NCBI GenBank assembly: GCA_016219185.1
Contig: JACRBZ010000010.1
Coordinates: 186,001 to 250,000 of the forward strand
DNA: 64,000 nt
Source: Deltaproteobacteria bacterium
Lineage (GTDB): Bacteria; Desulfobacterota; Desulfobacteria; Desulfobacterales; Desulfatirhabdiaceae
Direction: 5' to 3'
Shown: piece by piece, positions 44,504-52,623 of the stretch
How the letters are laid out: each line of letters begins with the position of its first letter
Position numbering within the stretch: position 1 is the first letter of the stretch
Program-made: the position numbers and the translations under genes
The notes under the pieces: generated by a model
Told to the model about the DNA's origin: nothing
Databases searched by the model: none
The model's input: the letters and a program-made list of their open reading frames with translations, nothing else

Positions 44504-45991
44504 ATGAACACGATACATTCCCGGTCCAATCAAGCGATTGATATTCAAAAAGTCACAGGTTTCGCAAAGGAAAGTGACGAGGCGCTGAATGCCGTACTCA
44601 GTGACGTGCTCCAGACACGGGAAGTCCGTCAGTTTTTAATCACGATTATTCCCGAGTACCTGAACGTGTGGGCCGGTGGAAGCTGGTGGAAAAAAGCGGT
44701 TTCCAAATCGGCCGGATATATGGTGAACAAGCAGTTGTCACGACCGGGGGATGCGTTCGGGAATCGCGAATTTTCGTCGCTTTTTGAAAATGAAAAATTT
44801 ATCAAAAATATTGCTGAACAGCTTCCTGCTGTGATCAATGGTCTTGTAGGTGCCTTGTGTGCCACTCTTGTCAACCTTGAGCAGTTCTCAGACGAAGAAA
44901 AGAAACAACTCGTCGAGGAATTGCTGACCCGGACCAGTAGAGGCAAAACCGGCGCTTTGTTAACAAACTGCGCCAGAGTGCTGAATGATATTCATAACGC
45001 TGACCCCGAATTCCTGGCCCGCATCCTTGCGCCCGGGGTTGTCAAATGGCTCGAAGCGACGGATTTCGGCGAGATTAAAGAAGCGGTGGACAATTTCGCA
45101 CCGGGTTTTCTGGCCCTGGTTACGATGATCAATAATATCATCTGGCAGTATCCCTCGAAGGTGGTTGGTATCTTTTCTCTCCTTCCCCCGTTTCTCAAAA
45201 TGGTTGCAGGCGCAGCGGGAATATCCTTGAAAAAAACAAACGGGCTTCCCCCGGATCTGCTCACGGACATCGTCATTTCCCTGCTAAAGGAAATCGACGG
45301 CCGGGAAATAGCCGGACTGGTGAATGAACTGATGGAAATCGGCAGGAAGCTTCATACAGGCAGCGCATTAATAGGCGAGCCCGGGGCACCCTTGCTGCCG
45401 AAAGCCTTGGCCGCCAAACTGGATGAAATCGTTTCCCAAATCGATGCGACCACTTTTTGGAAAGGACGAATCGCTCTGGCCGAGATTAAGGCCACTTTCG
45501 ACGAAGCCCTGACCGATACAGTCTATCGCCATCCCGAAAATGTCGCACTTGGGATGATTAAGGGACCAAAGCTTGTTAATATACGCATGCGCTCCCGGAA
45601 TCGCGGAATGTCCCACCTGGAATCCATGGACGGTGAATCGCTGTCCGAAAACATAACCCACCTGCTGTCCGCTTACGATGTCCAGGAAACCGCCGAAATT
45701 TTCAACAGCTTCCTCAAGATTTTGAATCGATTTGGCGAGCAGAAACCAGAGGCTCTTTCCGAATTTATTGGCCAGGTTATAAATGCCGTCGACCTTGACG
45801 AACTGGCCGATGCGGCCAGGCTTGTATTTGAAGGCACCGGCGACGCGCTGCGACCGGTGGCGCGAACCATATTGCCGAGCCTGGTAGTATGGGGCTGTGA
45901 TATTCTCCAGCCGGAAGACGATGAAAATGAAGATGACGCGTCCCGGGCACGTGAAGCCCTCCGATCTTTATTCCTGACAGAGGAAGTGTAG
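44504..45991 (+). CDS. Unrecognised 495-residue protein in the reductase operon
   Basis: I recognise no family. The protein is largely alpha-helical, without signal peptide, and has two moderately hydrophobic segments near residues 105-125 (AVINGLVGALCATLVNL) and 215-245 (VGIFSLLPPFLKMVAGAAG). The C-terminus is very acidic (EDDENEDDASRAREAL). It has few cysteines, so it is not an iron-sulfur protein. An AACGGAGG ribosome-binding sequence precedes the ATG and the next gene starts three bases after its stop. Tight coupling to the BcrC-like gene implies a role as assembly factor, membrane adaptor or structural subunit. That is inference. Confidence 0.75.
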   Translation: MNTIHSRSNQAIDIQKVTGFAKESDEALNAVLSDVLQTREVRQFLITIIPEYLNVWAGGSWWKKAVSKSAGYMVNKQLSRPGDAFGNREFSSLFENEKFIKNIAEQLPAVINGLVGALCATLVNLEQFSDEEKKQLVEELLTRTSRGKTGALLTNCARVLNDIHNADPEFLARILAPGVVKWLEATDFGEIKEAVDNFAPGFLALVTMINNIIWQYPSKVVGIFSLLPPFLKMVAGAAGISLKKTNGLPPDLLTDIVISLLKEIDGREIAGLVNELMEIGRKLHTGSALIGEPGAPLLPKALAAKLDEIVSQIDATTFWKGRIALAEIKATFDEALTDTVYRHPENVALGMIKGPKLVNIRMRSRNRGMSHLESMDGESLSENITHLLSAYDVQETAEIFNSFLKILNRFGEQKPEALSEFIGQVINAVDLDELADAARLVFEGTGDALRPVARTILPSLVVWGCDILQPEDDENEDDASRAREALRSLFLTEEV

Positions 45992-45994
45992 ACG

Positions 45995-47143
45995 ATGAAA
46001 GCTTTTTATGATGCCGCCACGCAAATTCAAAACAAGTTGATTTTTGATTGGAAAGAGACGGGCAAAAAGATTGTCGGGTATACTTGTTCCTATGTGCCGG
46101 CGGAAATTTTTTATGCCGCGGACATCCTCCCGGTCCGCCTGCGGGGAATCGAAACCGATGGGATGGAGATCGGGGATTCCTACTACGGTCCTTTTATATG
46201 CAGTTTCCCCAAGTGTATTCTTCAGTTGGCAGGCAAGGGAAAGTTTTCATTCCTGGACGGCGCGGTTATCACGCCGGGTTGTGATGCCATGCGCAGACTG
46301 GACGAATGCTGGCGAAAAGCCGGTGAGGACTATCAGGGAATCGTGCCCGACTATTTCTATTACTTCGATGTACCTCATAAGACAGAAGCGCATGGGATGG
46401 ATTGGTTCGTTACGGAAATCCATAATCTGATCAAAAGCATTGAAAAACATTTTAAGGTCTGGATAACGGATGAAAAATTACTCAAGGCGATCCGTCTGTA
46501 CAACAAAGGACGTCGGGCGTTGAAAGCTTTGGAAGGTTTGCGAGCCGAGGATGTTTTGAAGGTATCGGGAACGGAGGTTTTTGCGGCCACCGTCGCCGGA
46601 ACGGTTATCCCAAGAGAGGATTATACCGATCTTCTGGAACAATGGCTGAAAAAACTGAAAAAGAGCGGCAAGACCGCAAACGGAAAAAAGCGTTTGATGC
46701 TGGTGGGCAGTATCAGCGATGAAATTGATCTTGTGGAACTGGTGGAAAAAACAACGGGCGCGGTGGTCGTGGCTGAAAACCTTTGCTTCGGGGTCCGCTA
46801 TGAGGGCAACGAAATTCCGGAAACGGGTGATCCGGTTGAATCCCTCGCAAAACACTATCTTGGCAAATCGGTATGCCCCCGTATGTACGGGAAATACAAA
46901 GAGCGCCTGGCCTTTCTCCAGGAAAAAATCGGGCGAGCGAGGGTGGACGGCGTGATCATGCAGAATATCCGTTTCTGTGACCTGCATGGGGCCGAGAATG
47001 CACTTTTCGAACGTGACCTGGAGGCCCTGGGGATCCCTTGCCTGAGGGTTGAACGGGAATACGGCCCGCTGATCGAAACCGGAAGAGTTAAATTGCGGAT
47101 TAACGCGTTTCTGGAAAGGATTGCCCAAGGAGGAAAAAGATGA
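45995..47143 (+). CDS. 2-Hydroxyacyl-CoA dehydratase/benzoyl-CoA reductase subunit (BcrC-like, HgdB family)
   Basis: A 382-residue HgdB-family subunit. The N-terminal GYTCSYVPAEIFYAADILPVRLRG contains the first cluster-binding Cys and PAE motif. GPFICSFPKCILQLA, PGCDAMRRLDE, and the C-terminal IMQNIRFCDLHGAENALFERDLEALGIPCLRVEREYG supply the other conserved cysteines. Such subunits bind a [4Fe-4S] cluster and pair with a second one to reduce or dehydrate an acyl-CoA using ATP-energised electrons. The gene overlaps its partner by four bases. Resemblance to BcrC is stronger than to HgdB by the motif spacing, but the substrate cannot be named. Confidence 0.87.
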   Translation: MKAFYDAATQIQNKLIFDWKETGKKIVGYTCSYVPAEIFYAADILPVRLRGIETDGMEIGDSYYGPFICSFPKCILQLAGKGKFSFLDGAVITPGCDAMRRLDECWRKAGEDYQGIVPDYFYYFDVPHKTEAHGMDWFVTEIHNLIKSIEKHFKVWITDEKLLKAIRLYNKGRRALKALEGLRAEDVLKVSGTEVFAATVAGTVIPREDYTDLLEQWLKKLKKSGKTANGKKRLMLVGSISDEIDLVELVEKTTGAVVVAENLCFGVRYEGNEIPETGDPVESLAKHYLGKSVCPRMYGKYKERLAFLQEKIGRARVDGVIMQNIRFCDLHGAENALFERDLEALGIPCLRVEREYGPLIETGRVKLRINAFLERIAQGGKR

Positions 47144-48540
47144 GGCCCGAAATAAAGGAATACAATTATGATTGGCTGATGGGGTCGGTTCTTTCCGCTG
47201 CCTCCAAACTGGCCAACGGCACGCAAAAGGAGATCGAACTTACCTACAAATACATTCCCTATTTTAAAGGCGTGTTAGAGTCGTTTATTAGTGACGGAGA
47301 AGTCGGTATCCAGATTTTGAAGCTTTTCAATCAGTACTATGAAAATATCCTGTGCGCCCATGACAGGGGCAAAAAAATTGCAGCCACAACCTTTTGCTGC
47401 TCACCAAGCATTTTTTATGCCATGGATGTGGTTCCCGTATGCGCCGAGCTGCTAACCACCCTTGGCGCTCTGGTCTGGAAAAGAGGCATGTTTGACTACC
47501 TGGACCACTGCGGCCAGGTGGGATTGCCGGAAACATCCTGCTCTTCCCAACGCGGCGCCATGGGAGCTTTTTTTGCCGGTCTCAGTGAGTCGATTGATTT
47601 TTTTGTCTGTGATACACCTGGAATTTGCGACACCAACGCCAATGCTTTCGCATTTGCGGCATCTTATCTGGACAAACCCTACTACCAGCTTAACTATCCG
47701 CAAACCATTGGGGATGATCGCAGCCAAAAATATCACGTCGACGACTATAAGGAAGCGATTCGGTTTATCGAGGCCCAGACCGGCAGTAAGCTTGATTATG
47801 ACCGCCTTGACGAAATCCTCCTTGAGGTGGACAAGCAGGACGCCATAATCGCCGATCTGGAAGATATGTGCATGCTGAAGCCGTCGCCTTTTTCGCCGCT
47901 GTACAACATCGCGATTTATGCCGGACGATTCTCTTTCTGCGGGACCAGGGAATATACGAAACTGCTTTCCGTGATGCTTGCGTCCTGCCAAAAACGGGCA
48001 ACCGAAGGTGTTTCCGGCTTGAAGTGCGGGAAAGAAAAGCTCCGCGCCTATTTGTTCTATATTGATCATTACACACTGAATATGAACTTTTGGAACTGGT
48101 TTGACCGGCACGGCGTCGCGCATGTCGGCGGTATGCTTTCGCATCATTTTAGAGACACGATCGGTTATACCAAAGCGTTGGCAGGATCTTCCTACGGTGT
48201 CGATCGATCATCCCCCGAGCATATGCTGGAGAGTATCGCGCAGATGAATGCCCGTCTGCCCATGGTCAGAATGATCCGGGGTCCTTATGACGGGCCGAGT
48301 ATGTGGCTGGAAGAAACATTGGTCCTGGCGAAACATTTCGGTGCCGAATGTCTGATTTACAACGGAACACCCGGGTGCCGCAATACCTGGGCCAATGTCA
48401 AACTGATGGCGCGGGATCTGGAAAAACACGGCTACCCGGTACATATCATGAATGATGACGCTTTTGATGATCGCGTCGAGTCCTGGGAGGCTACCAGAGA
48501 GCGTCTTGAAGAATTTTTTACGGTAAGGGGGTTGCTATGA
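47140..48540 (+). CDS. 2-Hydroxyacyl-CoA dehydratase/benzoyl-CoA reductase subunit (BcrB-like)
   Basis: A 466-residue HgdB/BcrB-family subunit, the catalytic partner of the preceding protein. Conserved stretches are IAATTFCCSPSIFYAMDVVPV with the first Cys pair, GLPETSCSSQRGAMGAF, DTPGICDTNANAFAF, and near the end GAECLIYNGTPGCRNTWANVKLM. The length fits BcrB-type subunits (about 430 residues) rather than the shorter HgdA/B. It overlaps both its neighbours by four bases. Together the two form the cluster-bearing catalytic module. Confidence 0.87.
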   Translation: MRPEIKEYNYDWLMGSVLSAASKLANGTQKEIELTYKYIPYFKGVLESFISDGEVGIQILKLFNQYYENILCAHDRGKKIAATTFCCSPSIFYAMDVVPVCAELLTTLGALVWKRGMFDYLDHCGQVGLPETSCSSQRGAMGAFFAGLSESIDFFVCDTPGICDTNANAFAFAASYLDKPYYQLNYPQTIGDDRSQKYHVDDYKEAIRFIEAQTGSKLDYDRLDEILLEVDKQDAIIADLEDMCMLKPSPFSPLYNIAIYAGRFSFCGTREYTKLLSVMLASCQKRATEGVSGLKCGKEKLRAYLFYIDHYTLNMNFWNWFDRHGVAHVGGMLSHHFRDTIGYTKALAGSSYGVDRSSPEHMLESIAQMNARLPMVRMIRGPYDGPSMWLEETLVLAKHFGAECLIYNGTPGCRNTWANVKLMARDLEKHGYPVHIMNDDAFDDRVESWEATRERLEEFFTVRGLL

Positions 48541-49340
48541 GCGTCGTTGCCGGATGTGATGTCGGCTCCCTGACATCCAAGGCTGTAATTATGCAAAAGG
48601 GTAAAATAATCGCGAGCAATATCATCAAGTCAAAGCCACGACCCAAGGTATCTGCCGAAATCGTCATGGATGGAGCGCTTTCCGCGGCCGGTATTTTCAT
48701 AACAGACATCGAATATTGTATCGGCACAGGATACGGACGAGAAAAAATTCCTTTTGTCATGGAAGTCGTATCAGAGATCTCCTGCCATGGGAAAGGCGCC
48801 CGCTGGCTGATGCCGACCGCAAAAACCGTAATCGATATCGGCGGCCAGGACTGCAAAACCATGAGAATCGGCAAGGATGGAACCGTAGAACGGTTCATGG
48901 CCAACGATAAATGCGCTTCGGGAACCGGCCGATTTCTGGAAGTCATGGCGAAAGTGCTGGGTGTTGATATCGAAGAGCTTGGAAAACTTTCCGGAAAGGC
49001 CAACTCACCGATTACACTGGCATCCACCTGCACGGTGTGGGCTCAGGCCGATGTGATTAAATATATCAATTCCGGTGTTCCCATCGCGGATATCGGCGCC
49101 GGTATCAATACGGCCATGGCACAGCGCGTAGCGATTCTGGTAAACGCCGTGAAACCGGAGGAGGACATCCTCATGACCGGCGGTGTGGCCAAAAACATCG
49201 GGGTAGTGGCCACGCTTGAGAAATTGATCGGCAGAAGAATCAAGCTTACGCGTAAGGCCGATCCTCAGATGGCCGGCGCCATCGGAGCAGCGTTATTTGC
49301 AATGGAGAGAATCCATGGAAACGGGAGGATGACCCAATGA
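48537..49340 (+). CDS. Activator ATPase, BadF/BadG/BcrA/BcrD family (first copy)
   Basis: A 267-residue ASKHA-type ATPase. VAGCDVGSLTSKAVIM is the first phosphate loop, VIDIGGQDCKTMRI the second, GTGYGRE lies between them, and MTGGVAKNIGV is the adenosine motif. The cysteines that share a [4Fe-4S] cluster between two subunits are in NDKCASGTGRF and STCTVWAQAD. It hydrolyses ATP to lower the redox potential of an electron passed to the catalytic subunits. Its size is that of HgdC rather than the longer BcrA. Four-base overlaps on both sides bind it to the operon. Confidence 0.92.
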   Translation: MSVVAGCDVGSLTSKAVIMQKGKIIASNIIKSKPRPKVSAEIVMDGALSAAGIFITDIEYCIGTGYGREKIPFVMEVVSEISCHGKGARWLMPTAKTVIDIGGQDCKTMRIGKDGTVERFMANDKCASGTGRFLEVMAKVLGVDIEELGKLSGKANSPITLASTCTVWAQADVIKYINSGVPIADIGAGINTAMAQRVAILVNAVKPEEDILMTGGVAKNIGVVATLEKLIGRRIKLTRKADPQMAGAIGAALFAMERIHGNGRMTQ

Positions 49341-50134
49341 TCGTCGCCGGATGTGATATCGGTTCCTTGACTGCCAAAGCAGTCATTATGGAAAACGCCA
49401 ACGTTTTAGCGCATGCGGTGATCCGGGCCAGGACAAGGCCCGCCGAATCCGCGGAGCAGGTAATGAAGTTGGTGCTGGAAAAAGCGAAACGAACCATGGA
49501 CGATATTCGCTATGTGGTCGGAACCGGCTACGGGCGGGAGCAGATCCCTTTTGTCAACAGTGTTGAATCGGAGATTTCCTGCCATGCCAGAGGTGCCTGG
49601 TGGTTGATGCCGAGCGTCCGGATGATAATCGACATCGGCGGCCAGGATGCCAAAGCCACCCGCCTGGATAAAAATGGGGCCGTTGTTCGCTATATGTATA
49701 ATGACAAGTGCGCATCCGGCACCGGACGGTTTCTGGAAATCATGGCGGATGCGCTGGAAGTGCCTCTGGAAGAGATGGGAACTGTCGGCGCCCAATCCAA
49801 GGAAAAACTGACGATATCCAATCAATGTGTCATTTTTGCGGAAACCGAAGTTGTTTCCCTTATCAATGAAGGCAAAGAGAGCTGCGATATTATCAACGCC
49901 CTGCATGAAGCGCTGGCAAAGCGCGTGGCATCTCTGGCCAAAAGCATCGATGTTCAGGAAGACGTGGTCATGACCGGAGGTGTCGCCAAAAACGCAGGTG
50001 TTTTCAAGGCCCTCTCCGGTGCATTAAAAGTACCGATGAAAGCGTTGGATGGATGCGATCCGCAAATTGTCGGAGCTTTGGGAGCGGCGCTGTATGCCGA
50101 AGAAAAACTGATCAAACTGAAACTGGCTGGTTGA
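49337..50134 (+). CDS. Activator ATPase, BadF/BadG/BcrA/BcrD family (second copy)
   Basis: A 265-residue paralogue of the preceding ATPase. VAGCDIGSLTAKAVIM, GTGYGREQIPFV, IIDIGGQDAKATRL and MTGGVAKNAGVF are in the same order. Cluster cysteines are again in NDKCASGTGRF and ISNQCVIFAETEVV. Two different ATPases side by side point to a heterodimeric activator as in BcrA/BcrD rather than the HgdC homodimer. They are fairly diverged, so the duplication is old. Confidence 0.92.
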   Translation: MIVAGCDIGSLTAKAVIMENANVLAHAVIRARTRPAESAEQVMKLVLEKAKRTMDDIRYVVGTGYGREQIPFVNSVESEISCHARGAWWLMPSVRMIIDIGGQDAKATRLDKNGAVVRYMYNDKCASGTGRFLEIMADALEVPLEEMGTVGAQSKEKLTISNQCVIFAETEVVSLINEGKESCDIINALHEALAKRVASLAKSIDVQEDVVMTGGVAKNAGVFKALSGALKVPMKALDGCDPQIVGALGAALYAEEKLIKLKLAG

Positions 50135-50153
50135 CAGGCAGGAGCTGAGGCAG

Positions 50154-50894
50154 ATGGGCCTTTTTGACAAACATCTGAGTGAAATCGAGACTTATCTTGC
50201 GCAAAAGCGCCAAGAGGGAAAGGTGTCCGAATTCACGGATCAAGTCCGGCCGAATTGGCCTGAATCAATAAACAGAAATCTCGTGCTGAGTCAGGATACG
50301 GCGGTCGAACTCGGCAGTCCAAAGGATGCATCGACATCATTTCTCTTGTGGCGCAACAGGCTTGATAGGATGGATAACAGTCGCATAATTGTGGTGGGCC
50401 CGGATCTACCACAGATCAAGGAAACACACGTTTCGTTCGGGAAAATCGTGGTTGTGGAAGGGGAGGATTTTCATCAGGAAAACAGCTACGAACGTTATCA
50501 CTTATTGGAGCAAATGAGATACGATATCCATTTGGAGGGATATATGATGCGGGGCGTATCTCAATTCCAACGTGAATGGAGCCGCGTCAGCAAAACCGCC
50601 ATCCGGAATGGATTTTCATTTCGCAATCTCGGCGCCGCCTTGTTGCATAAATTCTTGGGGATAGATTTTGTCCGTTCCGTGACGGTTATTTTCATTACCG
50701 CCGGTCGGAGCGATGTGATGGAGATGAAAACCGTTGCGGACAGCGTCATGCAGATTATCGGAGCCATGAACAAAATGGCGCAAGAGCTGTCTTTTGACTG
50801 TGATGCCTGTGAATACAGTGATTTCTGCAGCGATGTGGCGGATCTGCGTTCCATGCGGAAAAAACAGACCGGAAAAGAGGCGGCGAATGCATAA
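50154..50894 (+). CDS. CdhC-like (CO dehydrogenase/acetyl-CoA synthase beta-family) protein
   Basis: A 246-residue protein that resembles part of the acetyl-CoA synthase beta subunit family: FGKIVVVEGEDF, YHLLEQMRYDIHLEGYMMRGVSQ, FHxxLG-like LLHKFLGIDFVRSVTVIFITAGRSDV, and a C-terminal CDACEYSDFC (CX2CX5C). It lacks the catalytic A-cluster domain as far as can be seen. In a reductase/dehydratase operon, its presence with a CooC-like ATPase suggests a metal-cluster handling or docking role. Family assignment is by memory of the motif pattern and should be taken as moderate. Confidence 0.6.
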   Translation: MGLFDKHLSEIETYLAQKRQEGKVSEFTDQVRPNWPESINRNLVLSQDTAVELGSPKDASTSFLLWRNRLDRMDNSRIIVVGPDLPQIKETHVSFGKIVVVEGEDFHQENSYERYHLLEQMRYDIHLEGYMMRGVSQFQREWSRVSKTAIRNGFSFRNLGAALLHKFLGIDFVRSVTVIFITAGRSDVMEMKTVADSVMQIIGAMNKMAQELSFDCDACEYSDFCSDVADLRSMRKKQTGKEAANA

Positions 50895-51672
50895 CCGGGA
50901 AAAAGACGGAACGAAAATTATCGCCTTGTGCGGTAAGGGCGGCGTCGGAAAAACGTCCATCAGCGCCGTGATTGTTAAAATTCTCACAAGAAATCCGAAA
51001 AACCGGGTTTTGGCCATCGATGCCGATCCGGCCGTCGGCCTGGCGACGGCGCTCGGAATTGACGTGACAAAAACCGTTGATGATATCCGCAATGATTTGA
51101 TCCGCCGGGTTGAGGCCGGAAAAAGCGAAGACAAAGCGAACGTGGTTGCTCGACTCGATTACGAGATGTTTTCCGCCCTGGTGGAGAAAGAGAACCTGGC
51201 GTTTCTCGCCATCGGCCGGCCTGAAAAAGAAGGCTGTTACTGCCAGGTGAATCACATTCTCAAGGATATCATCGCCTCCCTGGCCGACAATTTCGACTAT
51301 GTGGTTATAGACGGTGAAGCCGGTGTTGAGCAGGTAAATCGGAGGGTGATGGAAAACGTCAGCCACCTGATTCTGGTTTCGGATGCCTCGGTTAAAGGCC
51401 TCAATGTCGTTAAAACCATTCAGGACATTTCCAAAACCGCCATTCAATATGAAAAATCCGGATTAATATTGAACCGGATCCGGGAAGAAGAAGAAACCGA
51501 ACGACTTTCCATTCCTTCCACTCCTTCCACTCTCCATTTCCTGGGATGTATTCCGGAAGACGGTCAGATACGCAGATATGATATGGAAGGTCGAAATCTT
51601 CTGGAACTACCCGATTGCATGGCCATTCAGGCAACCAGAAACTGTGTTGTGCGTCTGGGAATTCCGATATAG
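50887..51672 (+). CDS. CooC-like P-loop ATPase (MinD/ParA superfamily)
   Basis: 261 residues from the ATG at 50887, which overlaps the previous stop codon and follows GAGG at seven bases; a longer frame to 50794 would overlap more. The deviant Walker A is KGGVGKTSI (residues about 14-22), the Asp switch IDADPAVGLATALGI, and FDYVVIDGEAGVEQ the later motif. GCYCQVNHIL contains a CxC pair near residue 118, which in CooC binds nickel. CooC matures nickel-iron-sulfur enzymes. In this operon it could load a metal or cluster into the CdhC-like or BcrB/C-like protein. Small hairpins lie in the 47-base gap to the convergent GntR gene. Confidence 0.82.
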   Translation: MHNREKDGTKIIALCGKGGVGKTSISAVIVKILTRNPKNRVLAIDADPAVGLATALGIDVTKTVDDIRNDLIRRVEAGKSEDKANVVARLDYEMFSALVEKENLAFLAIGRPEKEGCYCQVNHILKDIIASLADNFDYVVIDGEAGVEQVNRRVMENVSHLILVSDASVKGLNVVKTIQDISKTAIQYEKSGLILNRIREEEETERLSIPSTPSTLHFLGCIPEDGQIRRYDMEGRNLLELPDCMAIQATRNCVVRLGIPI

Positions 51673-51719
51673 TGCCTGAAACGGAAAATCCGTTCCCTGA
51701 TATGCCTTCTGGCAGGCAA

Positions 51720-52442
51720 TTATCCTGGTCGATTTTCGGTTGGTTTTTTCAAGGCGGAATTGGTTTTTGATGGGGATTGACGATATTCTGCTTCCAGGCT
51801 ATCGGTTGCAGCCTTAACGTGTATGAGAGCAAAGGCGGAAAAATTTTTGGCCGCTTCCAGAGGATTCTTGTTTGTTATGTTTTCGTAACTCTGCCGAACA
51901 TACCATATCACTTCTTTGAGGTTTTCCGGGTTATGGGTCAGGGATGTCCACTGGACACGCTGGGCATTTGGCATCAGTGTAATGGCCATTTGCTCAACAA
52001 TGGGATTGCCGGAAGTTTTTAGAATGACCCGTGCAAACTGAAATACACCCTCAAGATATAGTTCGATATCTGTTTCTTTCAAACTATTCTCCATTTTTTC
52101 CAGCGCATTTTTTAGAATATTCAATATGTCCTTGTTTGCGTTCTTTGCAGCTTTGGCAAATGCGTACTGAAACAGGATATCGATAGTCTCATAGTAATTC
52201 TGTATCGAAGCAGGTGAAAATTGGGTTACGCGATAGTTACCCCTTGAATCCCGTTCCACCAGCCTGTTCTGTTCCAGCATCCGCAGAGCGTCTCTCACAG
52301 GGCTTCGACTGACGCCCCATTCTTTGGCTATCTGCGTTTCATATATTATTTCGCCAGATTTTAATTCGTTGTGAATTATTTTTGTGCCGATGATTCCGGC
52401 CAGTTTGTCGGATAAGTTTTCCTTTATCAGCATGTATTGCAA
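51720..52442 (-). CDS. GntR-family transcriptional regulator (FCD type)
   Basis: A 240-residue regulator with an N-terminal winged helix (ETQIAKEWGVSRSPVRDALRMLEQNRLVERDSRGNYRVTQF) and a helical FCD-like effector domain. The domain lacks several of the usual metal-binding His residues, so the ligand may bind without metal. It is convergent with the reductase operon and the best candidate to control it, perhaps through the palindrome at 42985-42998. Start at Met4 is also possible. Confidence 0.9.
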   Translation of the reverse strand: MQYMLIKENLSDKLAGIIGTKIIHNELKSGEIIYETQIAKEWGVSRSPVRDALRMLEQNRLVERDSRGNYRVTQFSPASIQNYYETIDILFQYAFAKAAKNANKDILNILKNALEKMENSLKETDIELYLEGVFQFARVILKTSGNPIVEQMAITLMPNAQRVQWTSLTHNPENLKEVIWYVRQSYENITNKNPLEAAKNFSAFALIHVKAATDSLEAEYRQSPSKTNSALKKPTENRPG

Positions 52443-52623
52443 CCTGTTTATCTTCTATTATTCAACTGAATATTCGCGGCAATTGTTTTCCTTGCCATGA
52501 TGGCACATTGAATATCGTTTTTCAAATAGTTAACCGAAGTTATATCCAGTCGGCTACTGGAGTGGGATGAGAGTGATGGCAATCAAGGTAAAAAATACTG
52601 TTGGCGAAAATCACCAATGAGCA

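Noticed and set aside
45995..50134. Calling the operon a benzoyl-CoA reductase (bcrCBAD) outright
   Set aside because: The motifs fit the superfamily but not a specific substrate; sizes of the ATPases and the accessory genes differ from known bcr operons.
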